DNA from: Dactylorhiza incarnata
Taxonomy: Eukaryota > Streptophyta > Magnoliopsida > Asparagales > Orchidaceae
Direction: 5' to 3'
Assembly (NCBI GenBank): GCA_033032865.1
Contig: JAWHQI010000185.1
Location: forward strand, 5,270,001-5,334,000
Length of the DNA: 64,000 bases
The position numbers and the translations under genes are program-made. Each line of letters starts with the position of its first letter. The first letter of the stretch is position 1. The notes below the pieces were generated by a model that searched no databases, was not told where the DNA came from, and worked only from the letters and a program-made list of their open reading frames with translations. Of the stretch, positions 10,793 to 21,341 are shown one piece after another.

Positions 10793-10803
10793 ATCTCCCC
10801 CTA
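10793..10803 (-). other. Cop1 polypurine tract
   Basis: TAGGGGGAGAT on the minus strand directly before the 3' LTR; the usual plus-strand DNA primer in copia-type elements. Confidence 0.8.
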
Positions 10804-11015
10804 TTTGTCTTAACCCTATTTAGAGGGAAATTGTACTAGCATATAATTAACCCAGCACAGCATTTATAAAGATAAGAAATATGTCACTCAATCAAAAGTG
10901 AAATTTTTAGAAGAAGAGATAAACAAATTTTTCAGAATCATATAAAAAGATTTTCATGTTCATACCAATTAGTATTCAACTATAGGGTAAAATATATCAG
11001 CATTGTTTTCAAATA

Positions 11016-12786
11016 TTACTTAGGAGGGGTAGGAGGAGTCTTTCTCTTTCTCTGGAATACTACTGTTTTAGGAGAGAAGGGTTTTTCTTTCTCATTTGTA
11101 GGAAGTTCATTTAGCTCCCCCTGAGCAGGTAGCTCCCCCTGAGCAGGTAACTCCCCCTGGGATAGAACTTCTTTTACTCCTTCTACTTCTTCAATATCTT
11201 TGTCATCTCCAGCCCCAGTTGCAACTGACTCCTGAGTCATCACATCATCTGGTTCATTTCTATCTTGATTTATGGTAGTATTCAGCTCTTTCTCACCATC
11301 TTCCTTTTCAGCCTCATTGTTTGTTCTTCTTCCCTCCCCTTGTAGTAGTGCCATTTTATTTGCAGCATCTCTTGCTATGTTGAGTACCTCTATTGTTTGT
11401 TCATCATGGTGTAGCTCAGGTACTATCTCATTCCCAAGGATTTGTCAGATTTTGGCTGCTCTTCATCTAGATTCTCCCCCTTCTTGACCTTCTTGGCCAG
11501 GGAGGTTAAGAAAGACCTTGTCACTCTAGAGGAAGAGAGAGATGTCTTTAGGCCTTGCACAGAGGCACTGACCCCATTTATTTGGGTGTGCATGTGAAGG
11601 ATGGAGGAATGAATTTGGGAGCAATGCTTATCCAGCATCACTTGGAATTTTTCAGCTGCTGATTTGATGCACTGAGTGATGAGAGCCTCAGGGGATGCAG
11701 ATGATTCATGGTGTGAAAGGTGAGAAGGTGATGGTGGAGGAAGAGGTGATAGAGGAGGAGAGAAGTGAGTTGATACATGAGGTATGGGTGATAATGGAGG
11801 TAGAAAAGATGGGGAAATAGGAGAAGGAAAAGAAGGAGAAACTGCTGTTTGAGCAGGTGTTTGAGAAGAGGTAGGTAGAGTAGGAGTTGTGAGGGTAGTA
11901 GATATTATTTGAGTGGATGATGGTGGTAGAGAAGTATTGTCTCCTTGAGGAGGAGGAGGAGGAGAGTTAGGAGGAGAGGGAGTCCTTTCAGGAATGGAAC
12001 CAGGCTTGGGAATTTGCCTGGTCCATTTGTAGAAGAGGGTAATGGACATCCTCTTTCCAGGAGGGATAGGAATTCCTTTTGACCTACAGAGGTCAGGGAA
12101 GGAGTGGAAGAGTACTTGACTCATAATCCTCATGTAGGCATTCTCTTTGTGAGAATATCTAGAGCCTATCATCTTGAGAAGACAGCTGGCCCAGTCTATT
12201 TTCTTCTTTAGTACAAGGGCCCCCATGATGTTTAGTTGCTGCTTGGGCACTGCATCATGGGCCGATATCTTGCATAGTAGTATCTTCCCTACTATATCTG
12301 CCAGCAATCTGTACTCATCAGAAAAGTCTATCTTTTTCAGATGGATTGGCCTGTCTTTTGAGAAATTCATAGTGATGAGTAAATGCTTGATTTCATCAGG
12401 TGTGAGCTCAAGGGATTCATCACCTAATAGGGGAATAGGTAAGACCTGTTTACTCATTCTTTTAGAAGCTCATCTTCTTTCCTTATTTCTTGTAAACAAA
12501 GATGATAGTAGGATATACCTGATGGAAGATCAAAGGTGGCCCTAATATGTTCTGCTGAGATTGAGACTTGTGTCTCATATAGTGTTCCCTGGATTTCTCC
12601 TTGTTCAGATATCTGAACATGAGTTATTAGCTCTGTGAGCTCTGATTCCAGGAGCTAGCACCTAGTGGAGATGAGCTTGTCTAGTCCTGCTTCAGTAAAG
12701 AGAGCAATGATGCTCTTGTAGTTTTCTGTGGCTGCTTGGAAGGACTCAAGGTCAATGTCGAAGCCTGAGTTGGTCTTTGGAGCCAT
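11016..12786 (-). pseudogene. Cop1 second ORF, putative plant transposon-protein type, unknown role
   Basis: Begins at ATG 12786 (reading MAPKTNSGFDIDLESF). The first third, with a stop (TAG) about 46 codons in, runs to a frameshift near 12460; the middle block 12457-11423 is open (reading LELTPDEIKHLLITM, then WASCLLKMIGSRYSHKE); a second frameshift near 11430 leads to an acidic tail 11354-11016 ending PPTPPK. The N-terminal half resembles the domain annotated in plants as putative plant transposon protein, which sits in many retroelement-derived ORFs; I recall no proven biochemical role. The middle is followed by a long Pro/Ser/Thr-rich linker. Positioned where copia elements have pol, but without any catalytic motif of protease, integrase or RT. 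Family call is from general resemblance only. Confidence 0.6.
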
Positions 12787-12987
12787 TTTTAGGTTAGTGA
12801 AAGAGAGAGGAAGAAATCGGCTGGTCTGAGGAGCAAGAAGGATGAAGGATGTAGAGTCGTGAAGGTTTCTAACTGAAGAGTCTATTTAAGTCAGGTGAAG
12901 TGTCGAAACAGGACTCAATTCGAGGCTTATTCGGTACTTCAGTAGATGTGAACGAAAATATTTTAGTCTTGCCGCTCGTTTTTATGA

Positions 12988-13150
12988 GGTCGACGTTACG
13001 TCGAGTGAAATTCAACGTGAACGTCGATTTAGTTTGTTCTGGGATACAAGGGTTTCTTATCGACGTATGCGTCGATAGTAGTCGACGCATGAGTCGATTG
13101 TACCTATTGATCTGAGTCATCGACGGTGCGTCGATTAGAAGTCGACGTGA
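12988..13150. repeat. Internal palindrome cluster between Cop1 gag and second ORF
   Basis: The same CGTCGA/TCGACG words as in the LTR: GCGTCGA-TAGTAG-TCGACGC near 13070 and GCGTCGA-TTAGAAG-TCGACGT near 13128, plus half sites. The stretch 12870-13220 has no coding content I recognise. Confidence 0.85.
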
Positions 13151-13552
13151 CTTTTAAATTTCCTGAAAAGTTCTAGGTGTTTATTTCTTTTTATCTCTTC
13201 TTAATCCTAAAGGTTTCTAAGTTAGCCTAGGACTGTGTTTTAAGACCAATTTGATTGATTATACCAGCACTTTTTGGCAAGGTGGCCATTTTTGTAGCAT
13301 ATGTAACACTTAAGTATCTTACTTTGTGAGAGTTTGAGTTTAAATGGGGATAGAAGTGTTGACTAGAATACCAGTGTTGATTAGGATAGAGGGTTTGATT
13401 AGGATGGGAATTTTGGTTACCAAGTTTTGGATAGAAATTTTGGTTAGAATGTTGATTAGGATAGAAATCATGATCAGGATGAATGGGTCCTGAATGGGGG
13501 TTAAGATGGAAGATTTTTGGAATATAGGTGTTCATGTTGCTCTGAGTTTTTA

Positions 13553-13773
13553 TGCGTCGATATCTATTCGACGTATGTTGATAGTTGCGTCGATTTATAT
13601 TCGGCGCATTCCTCAGATTGCGTTGATCTGATATCGACGCATGGAGAAAGTTGCGTTGATTGGATGTCGACGTATCTTTATTCAAGCGTCGACTAGAGGT
13701 CGAGGCATCTGAGAGGTTACGTCGAGTAGAAATCGACGCACAATCATTCATGCGTTGATATGAAGTCGACGCA
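13553..13773 (-). repeat. 33-bp in-frame repeat inside Cop1 gag carrying the LTR dyad
   Basis: Six to seven units. Each has a 21-bp dyad (GCGTCGA or one-base variants, 7 bp, TCGACGC or variants) and about 12 bp of spacer, giving an 11-residue protein repeat of the form [A/T]-S-x-S-x-[R/Q]-R plus four residues (for example ASISTRRN, ASTSSRRL, ASISDQRN). Same nucleotide dyad as in the LTRs. Confidence 0.85.
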
Positions 13774-14580
13774 ACTGTGTCTTCATAAATTTTCATTTTA
13801 CCTTTTTCTGTTTTTACTCCTTTGAATGTTGTTCCTTTTGGTTTAGTTGTCTTTTCAGATGAAGTTTGTGAGTCATCAGCTGAAAAATATGATGGTTCAT
13901 CAAATTCCTTTATTTCCTTGAAGAAGTGCTCTTTCTTATGTTGGGATTCTTTTTCTTGGTTTGCTAATTTGATGGGTTTAGTGAATTTTATAGGGCTCAT
14001 CCAAGCAGGCTTGTTGGATGGAATTAGGCTGATTGATGGATCAGCCCCTAGCCCAAGATTTTTGTGTCTTATTGTTTGTTTTTCAGTGATTTCTTTAAGA
14101 GTTTGGCTTCTCATTTTTATTGATTCTTCAAAGGCCTTTGCCTGAGAAACCTTATCCTTAAGGAACTGATTTTCTATTCTAATCCTTTCTATTTCCTTCT
14201 CTCTTATGTTAGCCCTTAATACATGATCTATTGAGCTTATATCTTTTTTATTTCTTTGGCTCTTGATCATATGAATTGGTTCTTTTAGGTCCTTGATTTC
14301 TTGTTTAGCTTTTAATTGATCTAGACACATTCCCATAAAATCATTTCTGAATTTATCACTTTGAAAATCTATTTCATCAAATATGCTTACCTCATCCTTA
14401 TCCTCAGATTCCTCTATGAGAATAAGGCTATTTTCTTTTTCATCTTCAGAAGATAAGCTTTCTTCTGATCCTGTCTCACTCCAAGATTTAGCACCATCAT
14501 CATTCTTGGGGCCTTCAAAGGCCATCAAGCATAGGTCTTCTTGCCTAGATTCTTCATTGTCACTCTTAGAGGATGAACTA

Positions 14581-14680
14581 TCCTCAGAGTTTGTTTCACT
14601 CCAGGCTTCTGCAATAAAGCCTATGAACTGTCCTCAGAGTCTGTTTCACACCAGGCTTCTGCAATAAAGCCTCTTTCTTT
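14581..14680. repeat. 50-bp tandem duplication in Cop1 gag
   Basis: TCCTCAGAGT starts at 14581 and again at 14631, with matching sequence through CTTCTGCAATAAAGCCT. Two substitutions separate the copies. Fifty bases is not a multiple of three, so the duplication breaks the gag frame. Confidence 0.9.
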
Positions 14681-15717
14681 CTTCTTCCCCTTTTTCTTGA
14701 GATCTTTTCTTTTCAGATCTTTCTTTGTTTCAGCATTCTCTGGACATTCTGGGGCAATATGTCCAGGTTTCCTGCAAGAATAGCAAATAATTTCTTTAGT
14801 GGTAGTTTTGTGATACCTTGGTTTTGACTCCCTACTTTTTGATCCATCTGTCTTGACCCATTTCTTAAATTTTCTGGCTAGGAAACTGAATAGTTCTTCT
14901 TCAGTGACAGGAGTCCTTTCTTCTGTTGCCTTTAAAGCTATGTTCCTGTCTTTTGAGGAGATTGGAGTGTTTTCTCTTCTTTTCTTCTCTTCTCTAGTTT
15001 TCAGTAGTTGCTCATAGGATTTGAGCTTTCCTAAGAGAGCATCTGTAGAGATTTCCTTTTGTCCTCTTGTGTCTCATATTGCCCATATTCTTGAGTCCCA
15101 TCAACTGGGGAGACTCAATAGCAATTTGTCATTAATCTCAGTGAGGGAGATCTCTCTATCCAAGTTTTTCAATTGGTTGATGATTAGACTGAATCTGTCA
15201 TACATCTCAGAGATACTCTCTTCATTCTTCTTTTGGAAGTTCTCATATTGGGAGATCAATAGGGCCTTCTTATCTTTCTTTTCATCAGCACTTCCTTCAG
15301 CCATCTTTGTAAGAGCATCCCAAATTTCTTTGGATGATTCATAGTCAACAACCCTTTGAAAGATGTCATCTGAGAGAGTTGAGACAAGTATGTTCATGGA
15401 CTTTAGATCATATGTTCTTGCCTTCTTCTCATCTTCTGTCCACTCAGATCTTGGAACAAGTGTTTGTGTGACATTTCCACTTGCATCCTTTCTATAGGGC
15501 TTTGGGGGACCTATCACAGTAATAGTAAACAAGTCAGCATCAATGGAATTCATATAAATTCTGATTCTTGTTTTCCAAACTGCAAACTTTTCAAGATTGC
15601 ACATTGGTGGTCTGGTGGAAGCATAATCTTTGATTTGTGCCATAAAAAATATATATATATAAAAACAAGAGGTAGGATCTTTTTGACCAAGGAGTTAAAC
15701 CTTTTTAGATCAACCTA

Positions 15718-15729
15718 CCTCTGATACCA
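15718..15729 (-). other. Cop1 primer binding site (initiator-Met-type)
   Basis: TGGTATCAGAGG on the minus strand, two bases from the 5' LTR. This is the usual initiator methionine tRNA complement of plant copia elements. Confidence 0.92.
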
Positions 15730-15731
15730 AT

Positions 15732-17050
15732 TGAAAGTGCACAGTTAACCTCACTAGAATTATCTAGAGGGGGGGGGTGAATAGAGATTAAAAAATATTT
15801 TGTGCAATGTTAATATATATATATGTGTATGATCACAGATTATAGCTTCCTACACACCAACAAGAATTAAACAAATAAAGAAAGTAAATGCAAGAAAAGA
15901 AATCACAGCACAACACAAGAAAATATAGTGGTTCCCCAAACTTTGGGTAGTCCACTGTTCTACCCCCTTGGTAGGAATTCACTATCTTGCACTGAGTCTT
16001 TTGATAAGGAGACTCTTAGAACCACCCTGAGTCTTTTGACAAGGAGACTCTTAGAACGAACTGAGTCTTTTGAAAAGGAGACTCTTAGAACCAGTACATT
16101 GAATTTTTTGAAGAGAGATTCTAAAAACTCTTTTACAATGTCTAAGTAAAAATAAGAAAGAAGAAAGAAATAAGAACAAGAATGAATCTTCTTCCTAGCA
16201 AGAAGATTGGAAGCACAAGAAGTGAATTAAATCTTTCTTCTATAGAGAGAAGAAGATTGGTAGCTTTTCTCTCTTATGTGAGAGCTATCAGAATTTGCAG
16301 CAGGGTGACTTCAGAAGCAGAGAGAAGAAGAATGCTTGAATATTGCTGCAGGACTATTTCTCAATTCTCTCTTTTTCACTTGGGAGCTTTTCCTCTTTTC
16401 AAATGTAAAAGTGGTGAATCACTTGATTACTTCTTCTGCCGACCTCCTCTTTATTTATAGCTCTGTTTCAATCAACTAATACTAAAGAAGAGTAATCAAT
16501 TAGCAGGCAGAGTATTAGAAAGAAAGAGAAATTCCCATAATAGTTATATTCATAGAAGGAAAGTATTCATTCTAATTTCAAATAATGTCCATAATGAATT
16601 TTAACAAATTAGCCAAGAATCAAATAGAGGAAAAGAAAGATTCAGAACGGCTATAAGACATACATTGATTCCATATAGACCAGATCTTATAAGATAAGGA
16701 AAGAGATCTGGCGATTTTGAATTCAGTCATAACGATCGACGTGCGTCGATTACTATTCGATGCAAGCGTCGAATACATCCTGTCTGGACGTCGAGAGGAG
16801 AATAAGGAAGGTGCGTCGACAAAGGTGCGTCGACTACATTAGATGCGTCGACTAGAAATCAGAGTAACGTCGACAACACATACATCGAAATCTTCCTAGA
16901 GTTACTTCGACTCAATCTGAAGGAAACGTCGACTACATTTCGACGTTGCGTCGAATACTATTCGACCCATATTTACTTAGCCTTATTTTTCATTCTTAGA
17001 ATTCTTCTTTAACTCATTTCTAGGGGTTAAGAGAAATCATTTTCCCAACA
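15732..17050 (-). repeat. Cop1 5' LTR
   Basis: Same content and ends as 9479-10792. Being the 5' LTR for minus-strand transcription, it carries the working promoter: palindrome array 16735-16972, TATA box 16451-16459, leader repeats about 15994-16120. Confidence 0.95.
16451..16459 (-). promoter_or_regulatory. Predicted TATA box in Cop1 5' LTR
   Basis: TATAAATAA on the minus strand, preceded by CAGAGC. The 3' LTR has it at 10193-10201. About 280 bp downstream of the palindrome array in transcription sense. Confidence 0.7.
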
Positions 17051-17055
17051 TTGAG
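17051..17055. repeat. Target site duplication TTGAG, right copy (Cop1)
   Basis: Matches 9474-9478. Confidence 0.9.
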
Positions 17056-17079
17056 GCACGACTAGCGGCCCTAGTAATT

Positions 17080-17520
17080 ATGACATCTTATCTATTGCAA
17101 AGAATCAAACGTACATGAGGCTATTGGGGTCACATTTTATAATAGAAGAATTAGTTAAGAAGAAAGAAGATAATACATATAAGCTCGAATATCAGGGTGT
17201 TAATAGAGTGTTGAAGCGGAAGTGAAAGTTTGTAACTGGAGATGATGAAGTTAAGAAACTTTAATTATAATTATATCATGACACTGGAATTGGTGGGCAT
17301 TCAGGAATAACAACCACTTAATTGCCCAAACAACTCTATTATTGGAAGAAGCTCAAGGTCACCTTTCACGACAATATCAGTAAATGCAGTGTCGAGATCT
17401 CACTGGAAGGAAATAATCTTTGTTGTGGTGGACCATTTGAGTAAATTGACTCTCTCTATGACATTATGTCATCCCTATTTGGCAACAACCGTGGCGTAGA
17501 GCTTCCTGGACTTAACTGAT
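17080..17520 (+). pseudogene. Decayed Ty3/gypsy integrase relic
   Basis: Not open in any frame for long, but the plus strand carries, in order, a zinc-finger-like stretch (HDTGIGGHSGITTT, then LYYWKKLK) at about 17277-17360 and a core segment (VVVDHLSKL, then CHPYLATTVA) at about 17422-17490, both typical of chromovirus-type integrases. The segment with the first catalytic Asp is missing between them. Stops and frameshifts are frequent. It is the oldest-looking coding relic here and is the DNA into which Cop1 (and next to which Ret1) inserted. Confidence 0.65.
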
Positions 17521-18245
17521 ACAAGAAAATAAAAGTTTTAAACACAATGTTAATAGATGCTCACAAGAAAACTCTGAGATGACAATGTCTCCTCCGAAAT
17601 GAGCATTTATCCGGTTGAAGAGACTTTGCATTTTCCATCTTACTAAAAAATGACATTGAACCACGAAACCTCTCAATGATTCACTTCACAGCATTAGTTG
17701 CTAGTACCAGATCTCTTCGTCTTACGTCTAGAATTTCTTTATGATGTATATTTGGCGTGTGCAAAAGTGAATGTCGTAGGGGAGAAAAAATGGTATATAC
17801 ATTTTTCGGGATCACTTCAAGCAGAAAAAAGTTCAGAAGAAGATTGGCATGTAGAATATTTTCCGGCATAATAACATTAATCAGACAATATCACTCATTC
17901 TCCTTCGACCGAAATAACCCTCATCCAATATTTTGGACTAGAGCGGGGAAACTGGAGAACATGGGGCTTGAATTGGAATCAAAGGATGAGGTGACTTCTA
18001 TGATTCGATCGACAGGGTTAGATTTTAGGACAGATTCTGGCTTTACTCATGATATTGGGGTCAGCAATTACTCGGATTTCAAGAGCCTTCTGATTCTAAA
18101 AGATATTTTAAAGTTCGATTGAAAGATATACTTGACATCGTGCAGGTACTTAAACCTTTTCCTATATACTTCTGCCCAACCTCCTGACAAGGATTAAATT
18201 TCATTGAGTATCTTTCACATTAGAAGGAAGGAAATTAAGGAAAAT
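17521..18245. other. Unidentified DNA
   Basis: Mixed composition, no ORF with recognisable content, no repeat found elsewhere in the window. May be more of the gypsy relic or host intergenic DNA. Confidence 0.3.
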
Positions 18246-18251
18246 GAAAAC

Positions 18252-18464
18252 CTAAAACATGAACACTCGTCCCAAGATGGCTTCACGATCAACTGGCGCA
18301 GGTGGTGTTGAGCACTTGGCACGCGCAGCGAAAGTGTGTCGCAAAGTATCCATGACCTCCCGCCGAAACTCTCGCCAGAATCCCTCGGACTGAGACTGCG
18401 AGACCCCTCCCGCGGGTGTCAGCGCATTACCTTGGCCATCACTCAGTTCCTCTTCTCTAGCCAT
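18252..18464 (-). pseudogene. Ret2 gag, N-terminal fragment
   Basis: From ATG 18464 it reads MAREEELSDGQGN and then a segment with FWREFRREVMDTLRHTF. This lines up with the Ret1 gag start (residues with FADFRKEVLDTL). The frame ends at 18252 shortly after the similarity stops, so the fragment is cut near 18250-18270. The start codon sits 35 bp downstream of the primer site, as in Ret1. Confidence 0.65.
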
Positions 18465-18498
18465 GATGTCCGCCCGAGCTTTTCTGTGTTGGCCACTC

Positions 18499-18516
18499 TC
18501 CACGCTCACCGCACCA
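18499..18516 (-). other. Ret2 primer binding site
   Basis: Same 18 bases as in Ret1 (TGGTGCGGTGAGCGTGGA on the minus strand), two bases from the LTR. Confidence 0.7.
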
Positions 18517-18818
18517 TGTGTTGAAATCGAAATCTTGCGAACAAGACTTGGTCTCTGTGGAGTTCGGGGTCCCAAAAGAGGGGTGGCCTCACACCTATTT
18601 CACTCAAGCTAACAATCTAGGCACAAAACTAGGAGCTCAACGGACGAACCCAAGGCCTCAGCGTGGAGGTCCCACCACACACCCGGAAGACTAACAAGCA
18701 CTTCCCCTCCGAAGCCAAAGACTGAGACAAAGCACCATTGGGGGACTCTCTTGGCCAACCAAAACATCTAAGGGGAAATCCCAAACCGAATCCCCCTCCT
18801 AAAGGTGCTCTCTTGGGT

Positions 18819-18828
18819 CTATTTATAG
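18819..18828 (-). promoter_or_regulatory. Predicted TATA box in Ret2 LTR
   Basis: CTATAAATAG on the minus strand, at the same distance from the LTR end as in Ret1 (about 300 bp). Confidence 0.65.
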
Positions 18829-19338
18829 CGTTCCTCGTCCGGGCCGCCAATAGCGTAATCTCGACAAACAGTCTGACTACACGCAGCCCCAATTGAGGTG
18901 CCAACAACGTAACTCCGCTGTTCTAAATGGCTAATAGCAGACCCTCAGGGGCATCCAGGCAAACTAACCTCTGGGCCCAACCGGGCGAGGGGTCTACGTG
19001 GACTCCGCTCGCCTACGATAAAAATATAAACTAAACATACACATCACAGACATCACAGATTACAGGAATATACATTCCATACTTCGGCACGCAGGCCGGC
19101 AATATAAATAAATAAGGCCTTCTTGGGCCGGCACAGCTTTGGGCTTAAGCCCGCTATCTTTCGCTTAGCTCTGCAACACCTATACGCCAACGCCTCGCCA
19201 TGCGGTAGCAAACTGAACCTCGGCCAATTGAAGCAAACTGAGCAATATTTCCCACACCCCTTTCCCGAGGTGGCGACATTTTATAAATACGAGCAAATAC
19301 TAAATATCTTCCACAGAGTCTTCTCCGGGGTCCCCAGA

Positions 19339-19563
19339 ACATCACCAATCCGGTCTACACACTCGGATGGGCTTCACACAGCAACATCACCAATCCGGTC
19401 TACACACCCGGATGGGCTTCACACAGCAACATCACCAATCCGGTCTACACACCCGGATGGGCTTCACACAGCAACATCACCAATCCGGTCTACACAACCG
19501 AATGGGATTCACACAGCAACATCACCAATCCGGTCTACACACCCGGATGGGCTTCACACAGAA
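19339..19563. repeat. 45-bp tandem repeat, five copies, in Ret2 LTR
   Basis: Unit contains CATCACCAATCCGGTCTACA then CCCGGATGGGCTTCACACAG. Copies are nearly identical; one has AACCGAATGGGATT. Located in U3. Confidence 0.95.
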
Positions 19564-20459
19564 TGCCTAAACCCGTACTCACACTTCCGGGCGCTAATGT
19601 GGTTAATTTCGGGGATGCGCACATCAACCCATCGGAGAGCACACCTCCTCCACCTGATGGTGGAGGGGAGCTTCCATGCAAGTATGAGAATTGAAAGCTT
19701 CACCTGCCCAAGTAGAAATTCGTTACCCTTGACGCGTGCTTTTGACGGAGTCGCAACCGAAGACCTTGCGCGAGCTCGACGTCCAGTGTCCATAGCGGCC
19801 ATAGCGGCCGTCCACGCTCTGATCTAGCTCCAAATGGCCGCGGGAGAGGAGCTCCTAGCCAACCTTGCTCCAAATGGCCGCAGGAGAGGAGCCCCCGACC
19901 TTTACGTTGTTGGGAGGCAGCGACGGGAAGAATAGGGCACAGCGGCCCTTTGCCCTATGCGGCGACGAGAGAGAGAGGAGGAGGATCGGCCTCCTTTTTC
20001 CATGGGCGGCGACGAGAGAGAGAGATCGGGGGTCGGGCTGTGCTCTAGGTCGACGGGGAAGGAGAATCGGCTGCTCCAGGCGGCGACAGGTAGGAGAGCT
20101 GGGGCTCGATCTCTGCAGGTGGCGACGGGGAGGAGAGCTCCGGGCGGCGGATCGGCCGCGGCGTGCCCTAGACGCGCGCGAACAGGAAGGTGGGTCTTGG
20201 CTCCTCTTGCGGCTGGGAAGGAAGGGCCTCCTCTTTTGAGTTTATTTTTTTAGGTTTTATAAAAAAAACCTAGCCAAACATGGCTATCTGCAGCCCTCTT
20301 TTCTAAACGCACACCAAACTCCGCTACTCGCACCCCCATTCCTTGCTTATTTAAGAATATGGATCCTAACCGCACCCCGGTCAATGCTAGTCAATCACGG
20401 GACACCACGGGTTCACGCTATCTGGGGAGGATCCTACCCGACGGGTACGGGGTTGTACA

Positions 20460-21073
20460 TTAATAAATATAAGATGTGCCTCATTTCGACTTAATATAAA
20501 TATATAATTTTAAGTGGCCAAACCAAAATGACAAATGATTAAATGAGTTAACTTTAAATTTATGTACAAGCCAGCTGGCCTAGCTTCTATTTGCACTTAG
20601 TCACTTAATAAATATATATATATAACTATTATTTCACGCAAGCCTCATTTTCGTGAAGCGGTGAAGGACAACTATGGTATTGTTGCATGTTTATAATTTC
20701 CTGATTATAATGTTTAAGTTGATAGGATGATTATAATATTTTTAAATATTGTTGCATGTTTATTTATCATTTGTATTGTTTATTGATATAAATTTAAATA
20801 TTTTGGTAATTGTATGATAAACAATCGTAACATTTGCTTCACTTAATTTATAAGAGTGTAAATGTGTAATTAGGTAAGTACAAAAACAGACACCGAACCG
20901 CAAAAAATTGATAAAAAACCGAACCGACAACAAACCAAACTGACCGGGTTTGGTTTACTTCGGTTCGGTTCGGACCTTTCAAAAACCAAAGCATGTTGGT
21001 TTGGTGTCAGTTTGGGTACAAACCTACCCAAACCGAATCGCTTGCAGGCCTACTGGAGTCTGGAGGGTTGAAT
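20460..21073. other. AT-rich stretch with GGTTCGG inverted words
   Basis: No coding content. At about 20890-21010 the words CCGAACCG and GGTTTGGT/CGGTTCGG face each other around ACCGGG and could form a long imperfect hairpin. Such clusters occur at the ends of some DNA transposons, but I see no clear terminal repeats or target duplication. Confidence 0.35.
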
Positions 21074-21341
21074 CTGTAATGACCCAGGCCCGACTCGTCA
21101 ACACGAGATCCAGCGGGACCCAGCCAGGCCGCTACCGGGCTGCAGCCCAAGCACCCCAAAGCCTCTCCGCGACACTATTTCTCAGCAACGGCGCATTGTT
21201 GAGGCCAGGTATTGAACCCGCAACCTCCTTGATAAGGAGTTTTCAAACCACTCCTCATCACCAATTGAGCTGCAGCCCGGTAGCGGCCTGGCTGGGTCCC
21301 GCTGGATCTCGTGTTGACGAGTCGGGCCAGGGTCATTACAG
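21074..21341. mobile_element. 268-bp inverted-repeat element with internal tRNA-like promoter
   Basis: Arms 21074-21145 and 21270-21341 are 72-bp inverted repeats with a single mismatch (CTGTAATGACCC... ending in CTGCAG). The 124-bp middle, read on the minus strand and starting from the arm edge, has an A-box-like CAGCTCAATTGG (21261-21272) and a B-box-like GGTTCAATACC (21209-21219) at tRNA spacing, with an anticodon-arm-like stem CTCC/GGAG between. This fits a SINE-like or MITE-like element. It stands at the break point of the Cop2 gag fragment. AAT on both sides is too short to prove a target duplication. Confidence 0.7.

Larger units (their letters stand above)
13227..15643 (-). pseudogene. 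Cop1 gag (UBN2-type) with two zinc knuckles, broken
   Basis: From ATG 15643 (MAQIKDYASTRPPM) a UBN2-type copia gag domain is open to a TGA at 15101, with another in-frame TGA soon after. The frame then leads to a first CCHC knuckle (CYSCRKPGHIAPEC, near 14748-14790). A 50-bp tandem duplication at 14581-14680 shifts the frame. The next block (14528-13227) is acidic, then Lys/Gln-rich, then has an 11-residue Ser/Arg repeat (13553-13773) and Asn/His/Pro-rich repeats. A second CCHC knuckle (CYICYKNGHLAKKC) lies near 13265-13306, out of frame with the block before it. Two knuckles so far apart and an insert of this kind are unusual for copia gag. No protease follows. Confidence 0.8.
9479..17050 (-). 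mobile_element. Cop1: complete non-autonomous copia-type LTR retrotransposon
   Basis: Two LTRs of 1,314 and 1,319 bp in direct orientation, TG...CA ends, 5-bp TTGAG duplications, initiator-Met-type primer site inside the right LTR and a purine tract inside the left one: structurally intact on the minus strand. The interior (10793-15731) carries a UBN2-type gag with two CCHC zinc knuckles and a second ORF ending near 11016, but no protease, integrase, reverse transcriptase or RNase H. It must have been moved by enzymes from another element. The LTRs look nearly identical by eye, so the insertion is fairly recent. Confidence 0.93.
18246..20459 (-). mobile_element. Ret2: 5' end fragment of a second Retand-type element
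   Basis: LTR (18519-20459), primer site and the first 70 or so gag codons on the minus strand; everything downstream is lost. Shares primer site, TATA box, LTR ends and gag N-terminus with Ret1 but its LTR is almost twice as long, so it is a related but distinct family. Confidence 0.8.
18519..20459 (-). repeat. Ret2 5' LTR (1,941 bp)
   Basis: From TGTTGAAATCG to GGGGTTGTACA. Holds the TATA box at 18819-18828, the 45-bp tandem repeat at 19339-19563 and a GC-rich part at 19840-20230 with repeated GGCGACGAGAGAG and AATGGCCGC words. Apparent ORFs in it (for example 19123-19827) run through the 45-bp repeat, whose length is a multiple of three, and are not genes. Confidence 0.8.

Noticed and set aside
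19123..19827. 234-codon plus-strand ORF
   Set aside because: Runs through the 45-bp repeat in the Ret2 LTR; outside the repeat there is no recognisable protein sequence.
21200..21275. tRNA gene on the minus strand
   Set aside because: A-box and B-box are present but the acceptor stem is not, and it lies inside a 72-bp inverted repeat; read as a Pol III promoter of a small mobile element.
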